DNA from: Rhizobium terricola | GTDB lineage: Bacteria; Pseudomonadota; Alphaproteobacteria; Rhizobiales; Rhizobiaceae | Direction: 5' to 3' | Assembly: GCF_012927355.1 (NCBI RefSeq) | Contig: NZ_JABBGK010000002.1 | Span: 764,758 to 828,757, forward strand | DNA length: 64,000 bases | Part shown: positions 36,894 to 46,524 of the stretch, piece after piece | Layout: each line of letters starts with the position of its first letter | Numbering within the stretch: position 1 is the first letter of the stretch | Notes under the pieces: generated by a model | What the model saw: only the letters and a program-made list of their open reading frames with translations | Told to the model about the DNA's origin: nothing | Database searches by the model: none | Program-made: the position numbers and the translations under genes

Positions 36894-37008
36894 AATTCGT
36901 GCGTTTGGCCACCACAAGAACGTGTTCGCCCGACCCGCAAGGCGGATTTTCTTTGGGCGCCACCTCGTGCTATCTGCGGTCTGATTGTTTCATCTCGGAT
37001 TTTCGACC

Positions 37009-37359
37009 ATGCAGGCACGGCTTTACGGCATCAAGAATTGCGACACGATGAAGAAGGCGCGCGACTGGCTCGACAGCCACGGCGTCGCCTACGTGTTCCA
37101 TGACTACAAAACGACAGGCATCGACCGCGCCCATCTCGAGGCCTGGTGCCGCGAAGCCGGATGGGAAACCGTTCTCAACCGGGCCGGCACGACCTTCAAG
37201 AAGCTGTCCGACGAAGACAGGGGCAATCTTGATCAGGACAAGGCGATCGCGCTGATGCTCGCCCAGCCATCGATGATCAAGCGACCGGTGCTGGAAGCGG
37301 ACGGCAAATTGCTGATCGGCTTCAAGCCGGATGTCTACGCGGCAGAACTGAAGGCCTGA
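37009..37359 (+). CDS. ArsC/Spx/YffB family reductase-like protein
   Basis: A 116-residue thioredoxin-fold protein. GIKNCDTMKKARDWL carries the single conserved cysteine (C11) of the YffB branch, and IKRPVLEADGKLLIGFKPD is the typical C-terminal strand. It may act as a glutathione-dependent thiol reductase; arsenate reduction is unlikely for this branch. It is 4 bases from ybaK and divergent from the marR-type gene. Confidence 0.88.
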   Translation: MQARLYGIKNCDTMKKARDWLDSHGVAYVFHDYKTTGIDRAHLEAWCREAGWETVLNRAGTTFKKLSDEDRGNLDQDKAIALMLAQPSMIKRPVLEADGKLLIGFKPDVYAAELKA

Positions 37360-37363
37360 GGCG

Positions 37364-37837
37364 ATGGCGAAGACCACGCGTGCGACGCAGTTCCTGGAAA
37401 AGGCGGGGGTCGCCTTCACCACGCACACCTATGACTACGACCCGAACGCCGAACGCATCGGGCTTCAGGCGGCCGAGGCGATCGGCGAGGAGCCGCACCG
37501 GGTGCTGAAGACGCTGATGGCCGAACTCGACGGCAAGCCGGTCTGCGTCGTCGTGCCCTCGGACAAGGAGGTGAGCATGAAGAGACTCGCAGCCGCTTTT
37601 GGCGGCAAGCATGCGGCGATGATGAAGCCGACCATGGCAGAGAAGCTGACGGGTTACGTCGTCGGCGGGATCAGTCCTTTCGGCCAGAAGAAACAGGTCC
37701 CGACAGCAATCGAGGCCGAGGCGATGACCGAGGCGCTCGTCTACATGAATGGCGGGCAACGGGGCCTTCAGGTGCGGCTGTCGCCGGAAGCCGCCCTCAA
37801 GGCACTCGGCGCGATTTCAGCCCCGCTCGTCGCCTGA
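37364..37837 (+). CDS. ybaK: Cys-tRNA(Pro)/Cys-tRNA(Cys) deacylase
   Basis: A 157-residue YbaK/ProX-domain editing enzyme that hydrolyses Cys-tRNA(Pro). The conserved parts are VLKTLMAELDGKPVCVVVPSDKEVSMK and YVVGGISPFGQKK, followed by VYMNGGQRGLQVRLSPEAAL. Normal length. It is the second gene of a pair with the YffB-like gene. Confidence 0.92.
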   Translation: MAKTTRATQFLEKAGVAFTTHTYDYDPNAERIGLQAAEAIGEEPHRVLKTLMAELDGKPVCVVVPSDKEVSMKRLAAAFGGKHAAMMKPTMAEKLTGYVVGGISPFGQKKQVPTAIEAEAMTEALVYMNGGQRGLQVRLSPEAALKALGAISAPLVA

Positions 37838-37864
37838 GCCGCGCCGCCGGGGAGCGGCCTCCCT

Positions 37865-38710
37865 TCAGTTCCATGTGGCCGCCCATTCGCGTAGTGCCGT
37901 CCTGGCGGATGCCGGCCAGCTCTTCACCTCCGGCCGGACGATGATCTTCGCGTCAAGCGGTTTCCAGGCGACATAGACCTGCTCTTCCGTCGTGTCGGCG
38001 ACCACGATCGCCTCCACCGCGCCGCAGCTGTGCGGCAGGCAGCTGGTGCCGACATAGAAGCCGCCGTCCCGCAGCTCGCCGCTGCCGACACCGGTGATGA
38101 TCTCTTTGAAGTCCGCCGCGTCGTCGCCCAGAAGCGCGTCGAGCTGATCGGCGATCGCGCCGAAGTCGTAAAGGCCCGAGGGGTGTTCGGGCGGTGCGGA
38201 GACGAGGCTGTCCCAGCCCTTGCCCGGATCGGGTTGGAAGGCGAGCGCGCCCATGGATTTGAAGCCGTTCGTCGGATCCCAACTCCAGCGTTCGCCGTCC
38301 CGACCCGGAAGGGGTTCAGCCGTAAAGACCAGCTTGCCGTCCTCCTCACTCGAGGAGACGCCGACGCAATCTTCGGGAAACATCTCAAGCTTCGGTTCAT
38401 CGCCTGCCGGGAGTGTCAGGACGAATGGTGTCGGGGCGCAGGCATTGCCGCCGTCGGAGGAGGTGCCGACGATCGTCTGGACATCGTCGATGACGGCGAC
38501 GCGTTCGATATGGACATAGATGTTGCGATGGACTTCCCGGTCATCGAGCTTCAGGATTTCGCCGTCGTCGTTCGATTCGACCACGACCCGATGGCCGAAT
38601 ACCTGCAGGTCGAATTCCATCGCGAAGGCGGACGAACCCCATCCGCCCCACAAGCCCGCCGCCAAGAGCACCGCCGTTGTCGTGGAGCTTGTCCTCCGCA
38701 GCATACGCAT
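37865..38710 (-). CDS. Hypothetical secreted protein
   Basis: A 281-residue protein with a signal peptide (about 1-30, ending SSAFA). The mature part is acidic and has four or more Cys in pairs (NACAPTPF, EDCVG, TSCLPHSCG) that could form disulfides, and a large C-terminal beta-rich region. I do not recognise the family. It is divergent from the M29 aminopeptidase gene with 79 bases between starts. Confidence 0.7.
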   Translation of the reverse strand: MRMLRRTSSTTTAVLLAAGLWGGWGSSAFAMEFDLQVFGHRVVVESNDDGEILKLDDREVHRNIYVHIERVAVIDDVQTIVGTSSDGGNACAPTPFVLTLPAGDEPKLEMFPEDCVGVSSSEEDGKLVFTAEPLPGRDGERWSWDPTNGFKSMGALAFQPDPGKGWDSLVSAPPEHPSGLYDFGAIADQLDALLGDDAADFKEIITGVGSGELRDGGFYVGTSCLPHSCGAVEAIVVADTTEEQVYVAWKPLDAKIIVRPEVKSWPASARTALREWAATWN

Positions 38711-38789
38711 CCCTCAATCTCCCGCCTTCAATTTCGCCGCAAAGCCCGTTAGGCTTGCCGCTTCTCGCCAACAAGCATCAGGCAATCCC

Positions 38790-40043
38790 ATGACATTCCT
38801 GCCCGAATTTGAAACCGCCGTCGATCCGGTCCGTCTCGAAAAACTCGCCGAAGTGGCTGTAAAGGTCGGCCTCCAGCTGCAGAAGGACCAGGATCTGGTG
38901 ATCACCGCGCCGATCGCGGCCCTGCCGCTCGTGCGGCTGATCACGCGGCATGCCTACAAGGCAGGCGCCGGCATCGTGACGACCTTCTACGCCGACGAGG
39001 AAACCACGCTGGCGCGCTATGCCCATGCCCCCGACCAGAGCTTCGACAAGGCCTCGGGCTGGCTCTATGACGGCATGGCGAAGGCCTATGAGAACGGGGC
39101 CGCCCGCCTGGCGATCGCCGGGGACAATCCGATGCTGCTTTCCGGGCAGGATCCGGCCAAGGTGGCGCGCGCCAACAAGGCGAACTCGATCGCCTACAAG
39201 CCGGCGCTCGAGCATATCTCGAATTTCGACATCAACTGGAACATCTGCTCCTACCCCAACCCGTCCTGGGCAAAACTGGTGTTTCCGGACGTTCCGGTGA
39301 CTGAAGCCGTCGCGAAACTGGCTGAGGCGATCTTCGCCGCCTCGCGCGTCAACGAGGCCGATCCGGTCGCTGCATGGGCGGCCCATAATGCGGAGCTGCG
39401 CAAGCGGTCGCGCTGGCTGAACGACGAACGCTTCGCGGCCCTGCACTTCACCGGACCGGGCACCGACCTGACCGTGGGGCTCGCCGACGGCCATGAATGG
39501 CACGGCGGCGCCTCGACCGCGAAGAACGGCGTCACCTGCAATCCCAACATCCCGACGGAAGAGGTCTTCACCACGCCGCATGCGCTGAAGGTGGAGGGTC
39601 ATGTCTGCTCGACCAAGCCGCTGTCGCACCAGGGAACGCTGATCGACAACATTAAAGTCCGGTTCGAGGGCGGCCGCATCGTCGAGGCCAAGGCGACCAG
39701 GGGCGAGGAAGTCCTCCTCAAGGTCCTCGATACCGACGAGGGCGCGCGCCGTCTCGGCGAAGTGGCACTGGTGCCGCATTCCTCGCCGATCTCGGCCTCC
39801 GGCATCCTGTTCTACAACACCCTGTTCGACGAGAACGCCTCCTGCCACATCGCGCTCGGCCAATGCTACTCGAAGTGCTTCCTCGACGGCGCCTCGCTCT
39901 CTCAGGAACAGATCAAGGCACAGGGCGGCAATTCCTCGCTGATCCATATCGACTGGATGATCGGGTCCGGTGAAGTCGACATTGACGGCGTGCGGCCGGA
40001 CGGCGCCCGGGTGGCGGTCATGCGCAAGGGCGAATGGGCCTGA
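38790..40043 (+). CDS. M29 family aminopeptidase
   Basis: A 417-residue metallo-aminopeptidase of the thermophilic (AmpS/PepS) M29 family. It has the N-terminal domain (LAEVAVKVGLQLQKDQDLVI) and a C-terminal metal-binding domain. Motifs are PTEEVFTTPHALKVEGHV, EVALVPHSSPIS, LFYNTLFDENASCHIALG and HIDWMIGSGEVDIDG, containing the Glu, His and Asp ligands. Cytoplasmic, broad-specificity peptide turnover. Full length. Confidence 0.92.
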   Translation: MTFLPEFETAVDPVRLEKLAEVAVKVGLQLQKDQDLVITAPIAALPLVRLITRHAYKAGAGIVTTFYADEETTLARYAHAPDQSFDKASGWLYDGMAKAYENGAARLAIAGDNPMLLSGQDPAKVARANKANSIAYKPALEHISNFDINWNICSYPNPSWAKLVFPDVPVTEAVAKLAEAIFAASRVNEADPVAAWAAHNAELRKRSRWLNDERFAALHFTGPGTDLTVGLADGHEWHGGASTAKNGVTCNPNIPTEEVFTTPHALKVEGHVCSTKPLSHQGTLIDNIKVRFEGGRIVEAKATRGEEVLLKVLDTDEGARRLGEVALVPHSSPISASGILFYNTLFDENASCHIALGQCYSKCFLDGASLSQEQIKAQGGNSSLIHIDWMIGSGEVDIDGVRPDGARVAVMRKGEWA

Positions 40044-40050
40044 AAGGATC

Positions 40051-40079
40051 CGGCCCGCCCTCGCAAGAGCGGCGGGCCG
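40051..40079. terminator. Convergent hairpin after the M29 aminopeptidase gene
   Basis: A 9-bp GC stem (CGGCCCGCC / GGCGGGCCG) has an inner CTC-GCAA-GAG stem-loop. No good T-run is seen on the plus strand and only a short one on the minus strand. Shared by two convergent genes. Confidence 0.5.
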
Positions 40080-40086
40080 TCCCATC

Positions 40087-40428
40087 TCAACGGTAGTAGA
40101 TGATCCTGCCGCCGTTTGCGGCGGTCTGGACCCAGACCACGTTGTGCCGGGCGATATGGCGCCGCGCCAGCGCTTCCTGGAGGCTTGCGTCCCGCTCGAC
40201 TTCGGCCTGTGCCGCCTGCAGGCGGGCCGGCGTCTGGAATTCCGGCGAGAACGGACCGCCCATGCCGCCCTCTCGGTGGCCGGGCCAGACGGAAACGGCG
40301 GTCACGCCGTCATTGTAGTTGCGGCCGAACAGGATTGCCGCGACGTCCGCCTGATCGGCAAGCGCCGATGCGCCCAGAACCGACGACATCAAAAGGCCAC
40401 TCAGCACCGCCGTCGAAAAACTCTTCAT
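40087..40428 (-). CDS. Hypothetical small secreted protein
   Basis: A 113-residue protein with a signal peptide (about 1-24, ending ASALA) and a mature part of about 89 residues rich in Ala, Gln and Arg, with one GMGGPFSPEF stretch and the C-terminus GGRIIYYR. No family recognised. It is followed by a convergent hairpin. The 247 bases upstream to xseA show no gene and no clear element. Confidence 0.65.
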   Translation of the reverse strand: MKSFSTAVLSGLLMSSVLGASALADQADVAAILFGRNYNDGVTAVSVWPGHREGGMGGPFSPEFQTPARLQAAQAEVERDASLQEALARRHIARHNVVWVQTAANGGRIIYYR

Positions 40429-40675
40429 GGTGTCTTCTCCTTGTCTTCAGCGGCACACGCCCGCCCCGCGACGATCCGAGTGACCGTCGGTGCGCGCCAT
40501 GCCGTCAGAGATGAGATAGGCGTTCGATCCGGCGTTTAAATGGCAAGAGCCAGGCAGCAGTCCTGCGGGTGATCACGAGGCAGTGAGAGAACGGCCGGCA
40601 TGCGATCGTCATGCGCGCTGAAAACGCGGCAAGCCGCCCGCACGCGCCGGACTGTCTCGCCGCCTTCACCGCCCG

Positions 40676-42313
40676 TCAGAACAGGCTTCCCTGTCCGGCG
40701 GGTGGATCGCTTTTCCTGGACGCACGCGGCGCGGCGGGTCTGGCAGGCGCCACAGCGCCGGCGGCCGGCGCTTCGGGGGATGAGGAGGGCTGTACGGGCG
40801 ATCCGTCACCGCCCTCGGTCACCGCCCTCAGCCGGCCATCGGCAAACTCGATGGAAATGGCTGCTCCTGCGGAAAGGGCGGCCGCGCGGGATACCGGGCG
40901 GTCCGCCGCGTCGCGGATCACCGCATAGCCGCGCATCAGCACGTTCTTGTAGGACAGCGACTGCAGCATGCGCTCGTGGCCAGAAAGGGTCGCACGGTGG
41001 GCGCGCAGTTCGTTGGCGAGCGCGCTGTCTGAGCGGCGGATCAGGCCGTCCAGACGATCACGGCTGCGGTCCATCTGGGTGCGCAGCCTTACCGGCACGT
41101 TTCGCAGCACCGCGTCCGCACCGGTCACGCGTCCGCGCAGCCGGTCGATCATCCGCTCGACGATGCGCTCGGCCATCGCCGCCCGCTCGGTGATGCGCTG
41201 GCGGCGCTCGCCGAGGCGGCGCGCCAGCATGTCGGGCGAGAGGCGCGATGCGGCCCGTTCGAAGGCGCGGCGCTTGGCCATCGTGTTGAGCTCGAGGCCT
41301 CGGCCGAGCCCGGCGGCCGCCTCGTCGAAACGGCGGCGCGGCAGGGCGAGCAACTGGTCGAGCGAGGGAAGCGCACGCGCCAGCGCCCGCAAGCCCTGGC
41401 GGCGGGTTTCCATCTGCCGGGCGGACGCCCCGGAGAGGCGCGCGGCGAGGTTCGCGACCTGGGCGACGAGATCCGCCTTCACCGGTACCGCCATTTCGGC
41501 CGCCCCTGTCGGCGTCGGCGCCCTGACGTCGGCGGCGTAGTCGATGAGCGTCCAGTCCGTCTCGTGACCAACCGCCGAAATCAGCGGTATGACGCTTGCC
41601 GCCGCCGCGCGTACGACGATCTCGTCGTTGAAGCCCCAGAGGTCTTCGAGACTTCCGCCGCCACGGGCGACGATCAGCACGTCAGGACGGGGGATTTCGC
41701 CCACCGGGTCCATGGCGTTGAAGCCATGGATGGCGTTCGCCACCTCCTCGCCACAGCCCTCGCCCTGCACCTTGACAGGCCAGACGAGCACATGGACCGG
41801 AAAGCGGTCGGCGATACGGTGGAGAATATCGCGAATGACGGCGCCGGTCGGCGACGTCACGACACCGATCACCTTCGGCATATAGGGCAGCAACTGCTTC
41901 GTCGCGGGATCGAACAGGCCCTCGGCACCCAGCCGGCGCTTGCGTTCCTCGATCAGCGCCATCAGCGCGCCGGCGCCGGCGGGCTCCATCTGCTCGATGA
42001 CGATCTGGTACTTCGACGAGCCGGGAAAGGTGGTGATGCGGCCGGTGGCGATCACCTCCATGCCCTCTTCCGGCCGATATTTCAGCTTGGAAAAGGACCC
42101 CTTCCAGATGACCGCGTCGATGCGCGACTTGTCGTCCTTCAGGCTGAAATAGGCATGACCGGAGGAATGCTGGCCGCGATAGCCGGAGATCTCGCCCCGC
42201 ACGCGCACATGGTCGAAGGCGGTCTCGATCGTCCGCTTGATCGAACCCGACAGCTCCGAGACGGTGAACTCGGCGAGATTGGTGGGCGAATCATCGCTGA
42301 AGAAACTGGTCAT
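40676..42313 (-). CDS. xseA: Exodeoxyribonuclease VII large subunit
   Basis: A 545-residue protein. An N-terminal OB fold ([21 protein letters not shown]) is followed by the catalytic domain with [37 protein letters not shown] and [13 protein letters not shown], then a long coiled coil and C-terminal strand. With XseB it degrades single-stranded DNA in repair. The C-terminal 50 residues are Pro/Ala-rich. Confidence 0.95.
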   Translation of the reverse strand: MTSFFSDDSPTNLAEFTVSELSGSIKRTIETAFDHVRVRGEISGYRGQHSSGHAYFSLKDDKSRIDAVIWKGSFSKLKYRPEEGMEVIATGRITTFPGSSKYQIVIEQMEPAGAGALMALIEERKRRLGAEGLFDPATKQLLPYMPKVIGVVTSPTGAVIRDILHRIADRFPVHVLVWPVKVQGEGCGEEVANAIHGFNAMDPVGEIPRPDVLIVARGGGSLEDLWGFNDEIVVRAAAASVIPLISAVGHETDWTLIDYAADVRAPTPTGAAEMAVPVKADLVAQVANLAARLSGASARQMETRRQGLRALARALPSLDQLLALPRRRFDEAAAGLGRGLELNTMAKRRAFERAASRLSPDMLARRLGERRQRITERAAMAERIVERMIDRLRGRVTGADAVLRNVPVRLRTQMDRSRDRLDGLIRRSDSALANELRAHRATLSGHERMLQSLSYKNVLMRGYAVIRDAADRPVSRAAALSAGAAISIEFADGRLRAVTEGGDGSPVQPSSSPEAPAAGAVAPARPAAPRASRKSDPPAGQGSLF

Positions 42314-42530
42314 GGACTTCTAGTACCGCAAAAAACGGGGAAGATCAGCAAGGCTTGCGACCCTCTCCCGTGCCTTGGATCGTCAGCCAAGCGCCGGAAA
42401 AACAAAACATAGCGCTGCCTAACATCACCGCAAACGGCGCGAAGAATCTTTTCTCGCAGTCCCGAACGTCCCCGCCACACCGGCCTTGGTCGACAATGGC
42501 TCCATTGCAGACCTCAAGCGGAGCTTCGTC

Positions 42531-42794
42531 ATGACCGATCGTTTTTCCCATTCCCAGCCGTCCCTTTCCGGCCCCGCATCGGCGGGCTTTTCCGTCACGC
42601 CGAGCGACACCACCGACCTTGAGGAGGCGACCCGCGCCCTTTATGTCGGAACCGGCGGCGACCTCTCGGTCGTCATGCTGTCGGGCGTCACGCTTCTCCT
42701 CAACGGTGTGCCGGATGGCAGCCTTCTGCCGCTTCGCGTGACGCGCGTCCGTGCGACGGGCACCACGGCCAGCGAGATCGTCGCTCTCGCCTGA
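42531..42794 (+). CDS. Spike-base-like protein (RCAP_Rcc01079 type), orphan
   Basis: An 87-residue protein. The pattern FSVTPSDTTDLEEATRALYV ... GDLSVVMLSG ... LLPLRVTRVRATGTTASEI matches what I know of the small spike-base proteins of gene-transfer agents and phages (RCAP_Rcc01079 family), which form a beta-strand-rich base for host-recognition spikes. No other phage genes are nearby. The ATG at 42531 has GCGGAG about 10 bases upstream; the open frame to 42486 is not used. Confidence 0.7.
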   Translation: MTDRFSHSQPSLSGPASAGFSVTPSDTTDLEEATRALYVGTGGDLSVVMLSGVTLLLNGVPDGSLLPLRVTRVRATGTTASEIVALA

Positions 42795-42917
42795 GCCGCC
42801 GCGTTGACAACTCGACGAGCCGGGCGCCACTGCGGTGTCCGGCCGATTTACCTTTCGGAAACCATTTCGCCGTCAGACTGCCCGCCTTCTGGAGGCGATT
42901 TTCGTGGAGGTGCAGGC

Positions 42918-43136
42918 TTGATCTTCGTGACGGCACTGGCGATCGGCATGGTGACCGGCATCGCCCGCTCGGCGATGGTGATCGCCTTCGTCGCGATCTT
43001 GGGTGGACTGGGTTTCGGTCTGGCCGCCGTGTTCACCTCGGCCTCGGTTTCCCTGATCGGCCTTTACAGCGGGTTCAATTGCGGGCTCGCCACGGCACTC
43101 GCCGCGCAAATGGTGAAGGCCCTCCGCCGCGGCTAG
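42918..43136 (+). CDS. Small two-helix membrane protein (72 aa)
   Basis: The ORF starts at a TTG (42918) with GGAGG 7 bases upstream and encodes two or three hydrophobic segments (FVTALAIGMVTGIARS, VIAFVAILGGLGFGLAA) followed by a short basic tail. It lies 123 bases after the spike-base-like gene and converges on the membrane glycosyltransferase gene. Function unknown. Confidence 0.55.
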   Translation: MIFVTALAIGMVTGIARSAMVIAFVAILGGLGFGLAAVFTSASVSLIGLYSGFNCGLATALAAQMVKALRRG

Positions 43137-43166
43137 AAGCGGACATTCGCCCCCCCCTCCCACGCC

Positions 43167-44987
43167 TTACTGTTCGAACTTCGTCCGATAAAGGGCAATG
43201 CCCGAGCGGGGATCCCTCGGCAAGGGCACCAGGTAGGCCGGGATCTCGCCGCGGCCGAGCGCGGCATAGAGCCCGTCCGTCTTCAGCTTGCGGATCGCCG
43301 CCGTCTGGAGGTCCGAATGACAGTAGGCAAGGATCGTCACTCCGGCACCCCGCAGGAAGGCTTCCGCCTCCTTCGGCTCGGTCAGGCCGATATGCAACTC
43401 GGTCAGCATGCCGCCCTGGTTGCGGTGATAGGGAGCGGACAGCACCCGGTGCGGGGTGAAACGCAGGATTTCCGACCCGATATTGGAGGGTGCCGCGACC
43501 GTCGCGGGCGGAAGCCCGGCCAGTTGGTGCAGCGCGGTCGCCGTTTCGCAATCCTCCGCAGCGGCTGCCGGCGCGTTCGCCTCGAAACGGCGCGTCAGGC
43601 CCATCGTGCCCTCGGTTGCGAAGACCCCGACCAGTACCCAGACACTCGGCACGGACAGAAGCGTCGCCACCACGAAGGTGAAGCCGGCGCTGAGGTTCTC
43701 CGGATCATTATTAGCGTTGCGGCGTAGCTCGGCAATCAGGAGCGAGAGGGGCAGGATCGACAGAAGGTTGGCGAAAACGGCACCGCGCACCTGGATGAGT
43801 GCAATGATCCAGGAGACGAGGATCAGCGCGAAAAGCACGGCATGGATCTGGGCCCGGTCGTCGCGCAGGACACGGAAGACACAGACGGTCAGCGCCAGGA
43901 ACCCGGCGGCGTAGAAACCACCCAACCCGGCCGGCTCGATCCGCAGCTGGCCCAGGACCGACTGCGCCTCGGCGACATAATCGAGCCAGAGGGTGAAGAG
44001 CAGCGGATCGAGATCGTTCAGCGGGTTCTGCAGGCATTGCGGTGCCAGCACCAGGGCTGCGGCAAAAACGAGCACGCCGTCGAGCGCGAGCACCGCGAAG
44101 CGCATGGGCCGGCCGAGACCGCTCGCGAGCAGCGAAGACAGCAGGAGCAGCACCCCGCCAACGGCGGCGATGCCGTAATAACCAATCGACAGGCTGTCGC
44201 AGGTGACGGCCGTATAGAGGCGCGGCGGTACCGTCGCGAAAAAGACGGCTGAAATGGCGATGGTGACGGCCAGCGAAAAGGCACGTGCGGCGGGCCGGAA
44301 GGCTTCGCCGTTCCATGCCCACAGCGCTGCCACGACAAGGCAGGCCGCAGCGACGAAGGGCGTCGTCTCCGCACCGATCGCAATGGCGATGGCGCAGGCG
44401 ACCCCGGCGAGGGCAAAACTCCAAGCGCGCTGACGCGGATCCACCAGCATGGCTGCAATCACCGCCACCAGCACCAGCTGGACATTGTGATGGTCAATGG
44501 CACCGGGCAGGAAGCGGTTCGACGTGAAGACGAGCAGCGCGCCGAGGCCAAGCGCGATCAGCATCGCCGGCGGCCCGCCTATCCGGCGCGCACCGACGGC
44601 GATCGCGATCATCATCGGGATCGTGAGGGAGAGCGGCCAGACCAGGAGTGCCGCGGCTTCCGCCCGCTCGGGCGCGAAGAACAGGGAGAAGAATAGGATC
44701 AGCGTTGCGATCGGCAGGTCGATCAGCCGCGACCAATGCATGAGGGTCCCGCCTTCGAGCCCCAACCGGTACTGCGTGAGGTCGAACCAGCTCTGGCCGG
44801 CGAGCAGGTCACGCACCTCGACGAGACGCATCACATCGTCGTTGTCGATGCCGACATAGTCGGTCGCTCCGGGGAGGTTGACCACGAGCAGCAAAAGGAT
44901 GACCGCCGCCGAGAATAGGGAGATCAGTATCCAGGGCCTGGCCCACAGCCCCGATCCTGCCTTGTCGGAAAGTCCCTGGTCGGCCAT
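43167..44987 (-). CDS. Large polytopic membrane protein, GT-C glycosyltransferase-like
   Basis: About 606 residues with roughly 12 hydrophobic helices. The first periplasmic loop reads GIDNDDVMRLVEVRDLLAGQ, an acidic motif in the position typical of GT-C enzymes that use lipid-linked sugars. LGLEGGTLMHWSRLIDLP and FLPGAIDHHNVQ follow, resembling STT3/PMT-like loops. A soluble C-terminal domain of about 110 residues ends it. The ATG at 44987 (MADQGLSDK) is chosen on topology; an upstream ATG at 45125 is also open. Divergent from the GT2-gtrA pair, which suggests one surface-glycan pathway. Confidence 0.7.
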   Translation of the reverse strand: MADQGLSDKAGSGLWARPWILISLFSAAVILLLLVVNLPGATDYVGIDNDDVMRLVEVRDLLAGQSWFDLTQYRLGLEGGTLMHWSRLIDLPIATLILFFSLFFAPERAEAAALLVWPLSLTIPMMIAIAVGARRIGGPPAMLIALGLGALLVFTSNRFLPGAIDHHNVQLVLVAVIAAMLVDPRQRAWSFALAGVACAIAIAIGAETTPFVAAACLVVAALWAWNGEAFRPAARAFSLAVTIAISAVFFATVPPRLYTAVTCDSLSIGYYGIAAVGGVLLLLSSLLASGLGRPMRFAVLALDGVLVFAAALVLAPQCLQNPLNDLDPLLFTLWLDYVAEAQSVLGQLRIEPAGLGGFYAAGFLALTVCVFRVLRDDRAQIHAVLFALILVSWIIALIQVRGAVFANLLSILPLSLLIAELRRNANNDPENLSAGFTFVVATLLSVPSVWVLVGVFATEGTMGLTRRFEANAPAAAAEDCETATALHQLAGLPPATVAAPSNIGSEILRFTPHRVLSAPYHRNQGGMLTELHIGLTEPKEAEAFLRGAGVTILAYCHSDLQTAAIRKLKTDGLYAALGRGEIPAYLVPLPRDPRSGIALYRTKFEQ

Positions 44988-45148
44988 GCGCGCTGCGATC
45001 CCCAAGCACCCGCGACGGAAGCCCGTGGCGAGGCGAAAAAGGTTGAATGACAAATCTTCCCGAAACCTAGCCTTAACCTTCTCAAGAAATAGTAAAACCG
45101 GGCCGGACACCTCTTTGTCGGGCATGTCTTCAGTAGCGAGTATATGAT

Positions 45149-46144
45149 ATGCGTGAGCCTGGACCTGAAAGTCTCGACGTGGCGGTTCTCCTGCCTTGCT
45201 ACAATGAAGCAGGTACCATCGGCGCGGTCGTCCGCAGTTTCCGCGAGACGCTGCCGCAGGCGCGCATCTACGTCTACGACAACAACTCGACAGACAGCAC
45301 GGCTCTGACCGCGATGCTTGCCGGCGCGACCGTCGTTCGCGAGCGCCGCCAGGGCAAGGGTCATGTGGTCCGTCGCATGTTCTGCGACATCGACGCCGAC
45401 GTCTACATCATGGCAGACGGCGACGGCACCTATGCGCCGGAGGACGCGGAGGAACTCATCCGCACGCTCGTTACCGAGCGCTGCGACATGGTGGTCGGCA
45501 CCCGTCGCGGCGTGCATGCCGATGCCGGCCGCCAGGGACATGCCTTCGGCAACCGCCTGTTCAACCAACTCTACCGCATCCTGTTCGGCAACGATTTCAC
45601 CGACATCCTGTCCGGCTACCGCGCCTTCTCGCGCCGTTTCGTCAAGAGTTTCCCGGCCGTTTCGGCGGGCTTCGAAATTGAGACCGAGATGTCGGTGCAT
45701 GCCTCGCGGCTCAAGCTGCCGGTCTGCGAACTCGAACTCGACTACGGCCGCCGCCCCGAGGGCTCGCACTCCAAGCTGTCGACTTTCAAGGACGGCGCGA
45801 AGATCCTCTGGATGTTCGCCATGCTGATGAAGGAAACCCGGCCTTTCGCCTTTTTCGGCACGATCAGCGCGGCGATCATGGCGGCAAGCCTCGTCTTCAT
45901 GATCCCGGTCCTCATCGAGTTCTTCACCACCGGCCTCGTCAGCCGCATGCCGACCTGGGTCGCGGCGATGGCGCTGATGATGATGTCGTTCCTCAGCTTC
46001 ACCGCAGCGCTGATTCTCGATTCCGTCGCCCGCTCCCGGGCCGAGCAGTTGCGGATCCACTACATGAACCTTCCGGCACTGACGCGCAGTCCCGCGCCCG
46101 TCCGTGCGGTCGAAACGCCCGGCCGCCGGGCGGATGCGGCATGA
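45149..46144 (+). CDS. Family 2 glycosyltransferase, polyprenol-phosphate type
   Basis: A 331-residue protein. The GT-A domain has AVLLPCYNEAGTIGAVV, YVYDNNSTDST and the catalytic IMADGDGTY, where D-G-D acts as the DXD motif. Two C-terminal membrane helices (about 235-300) anchor it. It resembles GtrB/dolichol-phosphate-mannose synthases that load a sugar on undecaprenyl phosphate. Its stop overlaps the gtrA start (ATGA at 46141). The ribosome-binding site is weak and a TATATGAT lies just before the ATG, so the transcript may be leaderless. Confidence 0.88.
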   Translation: MREPGPESLDVAVLLPCYNEAGTIGAVVRSFRETLPQARIYVYDNNSTDSTALTAMLAGATVVRERRQGKGHVVRRMFCDIDADVYIMADGDGTYAPEDAEELIRTLVTERCDMVVGTRRGVHADAGRQGHAFGNRLFNQLYRILFGNDFTDILSGYRAFSRRFVKSFPAVSAGFEIETEMSVHASRLKLPVCELELDYGRRPEGSHSKLSTFKDGAKILWMFAMLMKETRPFAFFGTISAAIMAASLVFMIPVLIEFFTTGLVSRMPTWVAAMALMMMSFLSFTAALILDSVARSRAEQLRIHYMNLPALTRSPAPVRAVETPGRRADAA

Positions 46145-46515
46145 AGAAGCTCCTGCGCTTCGGCATCGTCGGCGCGCTGGGTTTCCTGGTCGATGCCAGC
46201 ATGCTCGCGGCCCTGCTCGCCTGGACGCCAGCCGGCCCCTTCCTTGCCCGCGCGATCGCGATCGCCGTCGCTCTCGTCTCGACCTGGCTCATGAACCGCA
46301 GCTTCACCTTCGGCGCCTCGCGCCATTCGCTGGCTGTCGAGGGCTTCCGCTATGGTTCGGTCGGGCTTACCTCGGCGGTGGTGAACTACCTGATCTATGC
46401 AGGGCTTCTGATCTCGGTGCCGATCCTGCAGCCGCTGGCGGCGCTGGTGATCGCCTCGATCGCCGCCATGGCCTTTTCCTTCTTCGGCTATTCGCGTTTC
46501 GTCTTCCGCCGTTGA
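46141..46515 (+). CDS. GtrA family membrane protein (putative lipid-linked sugar flippase)
   Basis: A 124-residue protein with four membrane helices. FGIVGALGFLVDASMLAAL and STWLMNRSFTFGAS are typical for GtrA, which moves polyprenol-linked sugars across the inner membrane for O-antigen, capsule or lipid A changes. Coupled to the GT2 gene by a 4-base overlap. Confidence 0.9.
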   Translation: MKKLLRFGIVGALGFLVDASMLAALLAWTPAGPFLARAIAIAVALVSTWLMNRSFTFGASRHSLAVEGFRYGSVGLTSAVVNYLIYAGLLISVPILQPLAALVIASIAAMAFSFFGYSRFVFRR

Positions 46516-46524
46516 GCCCTTCGC

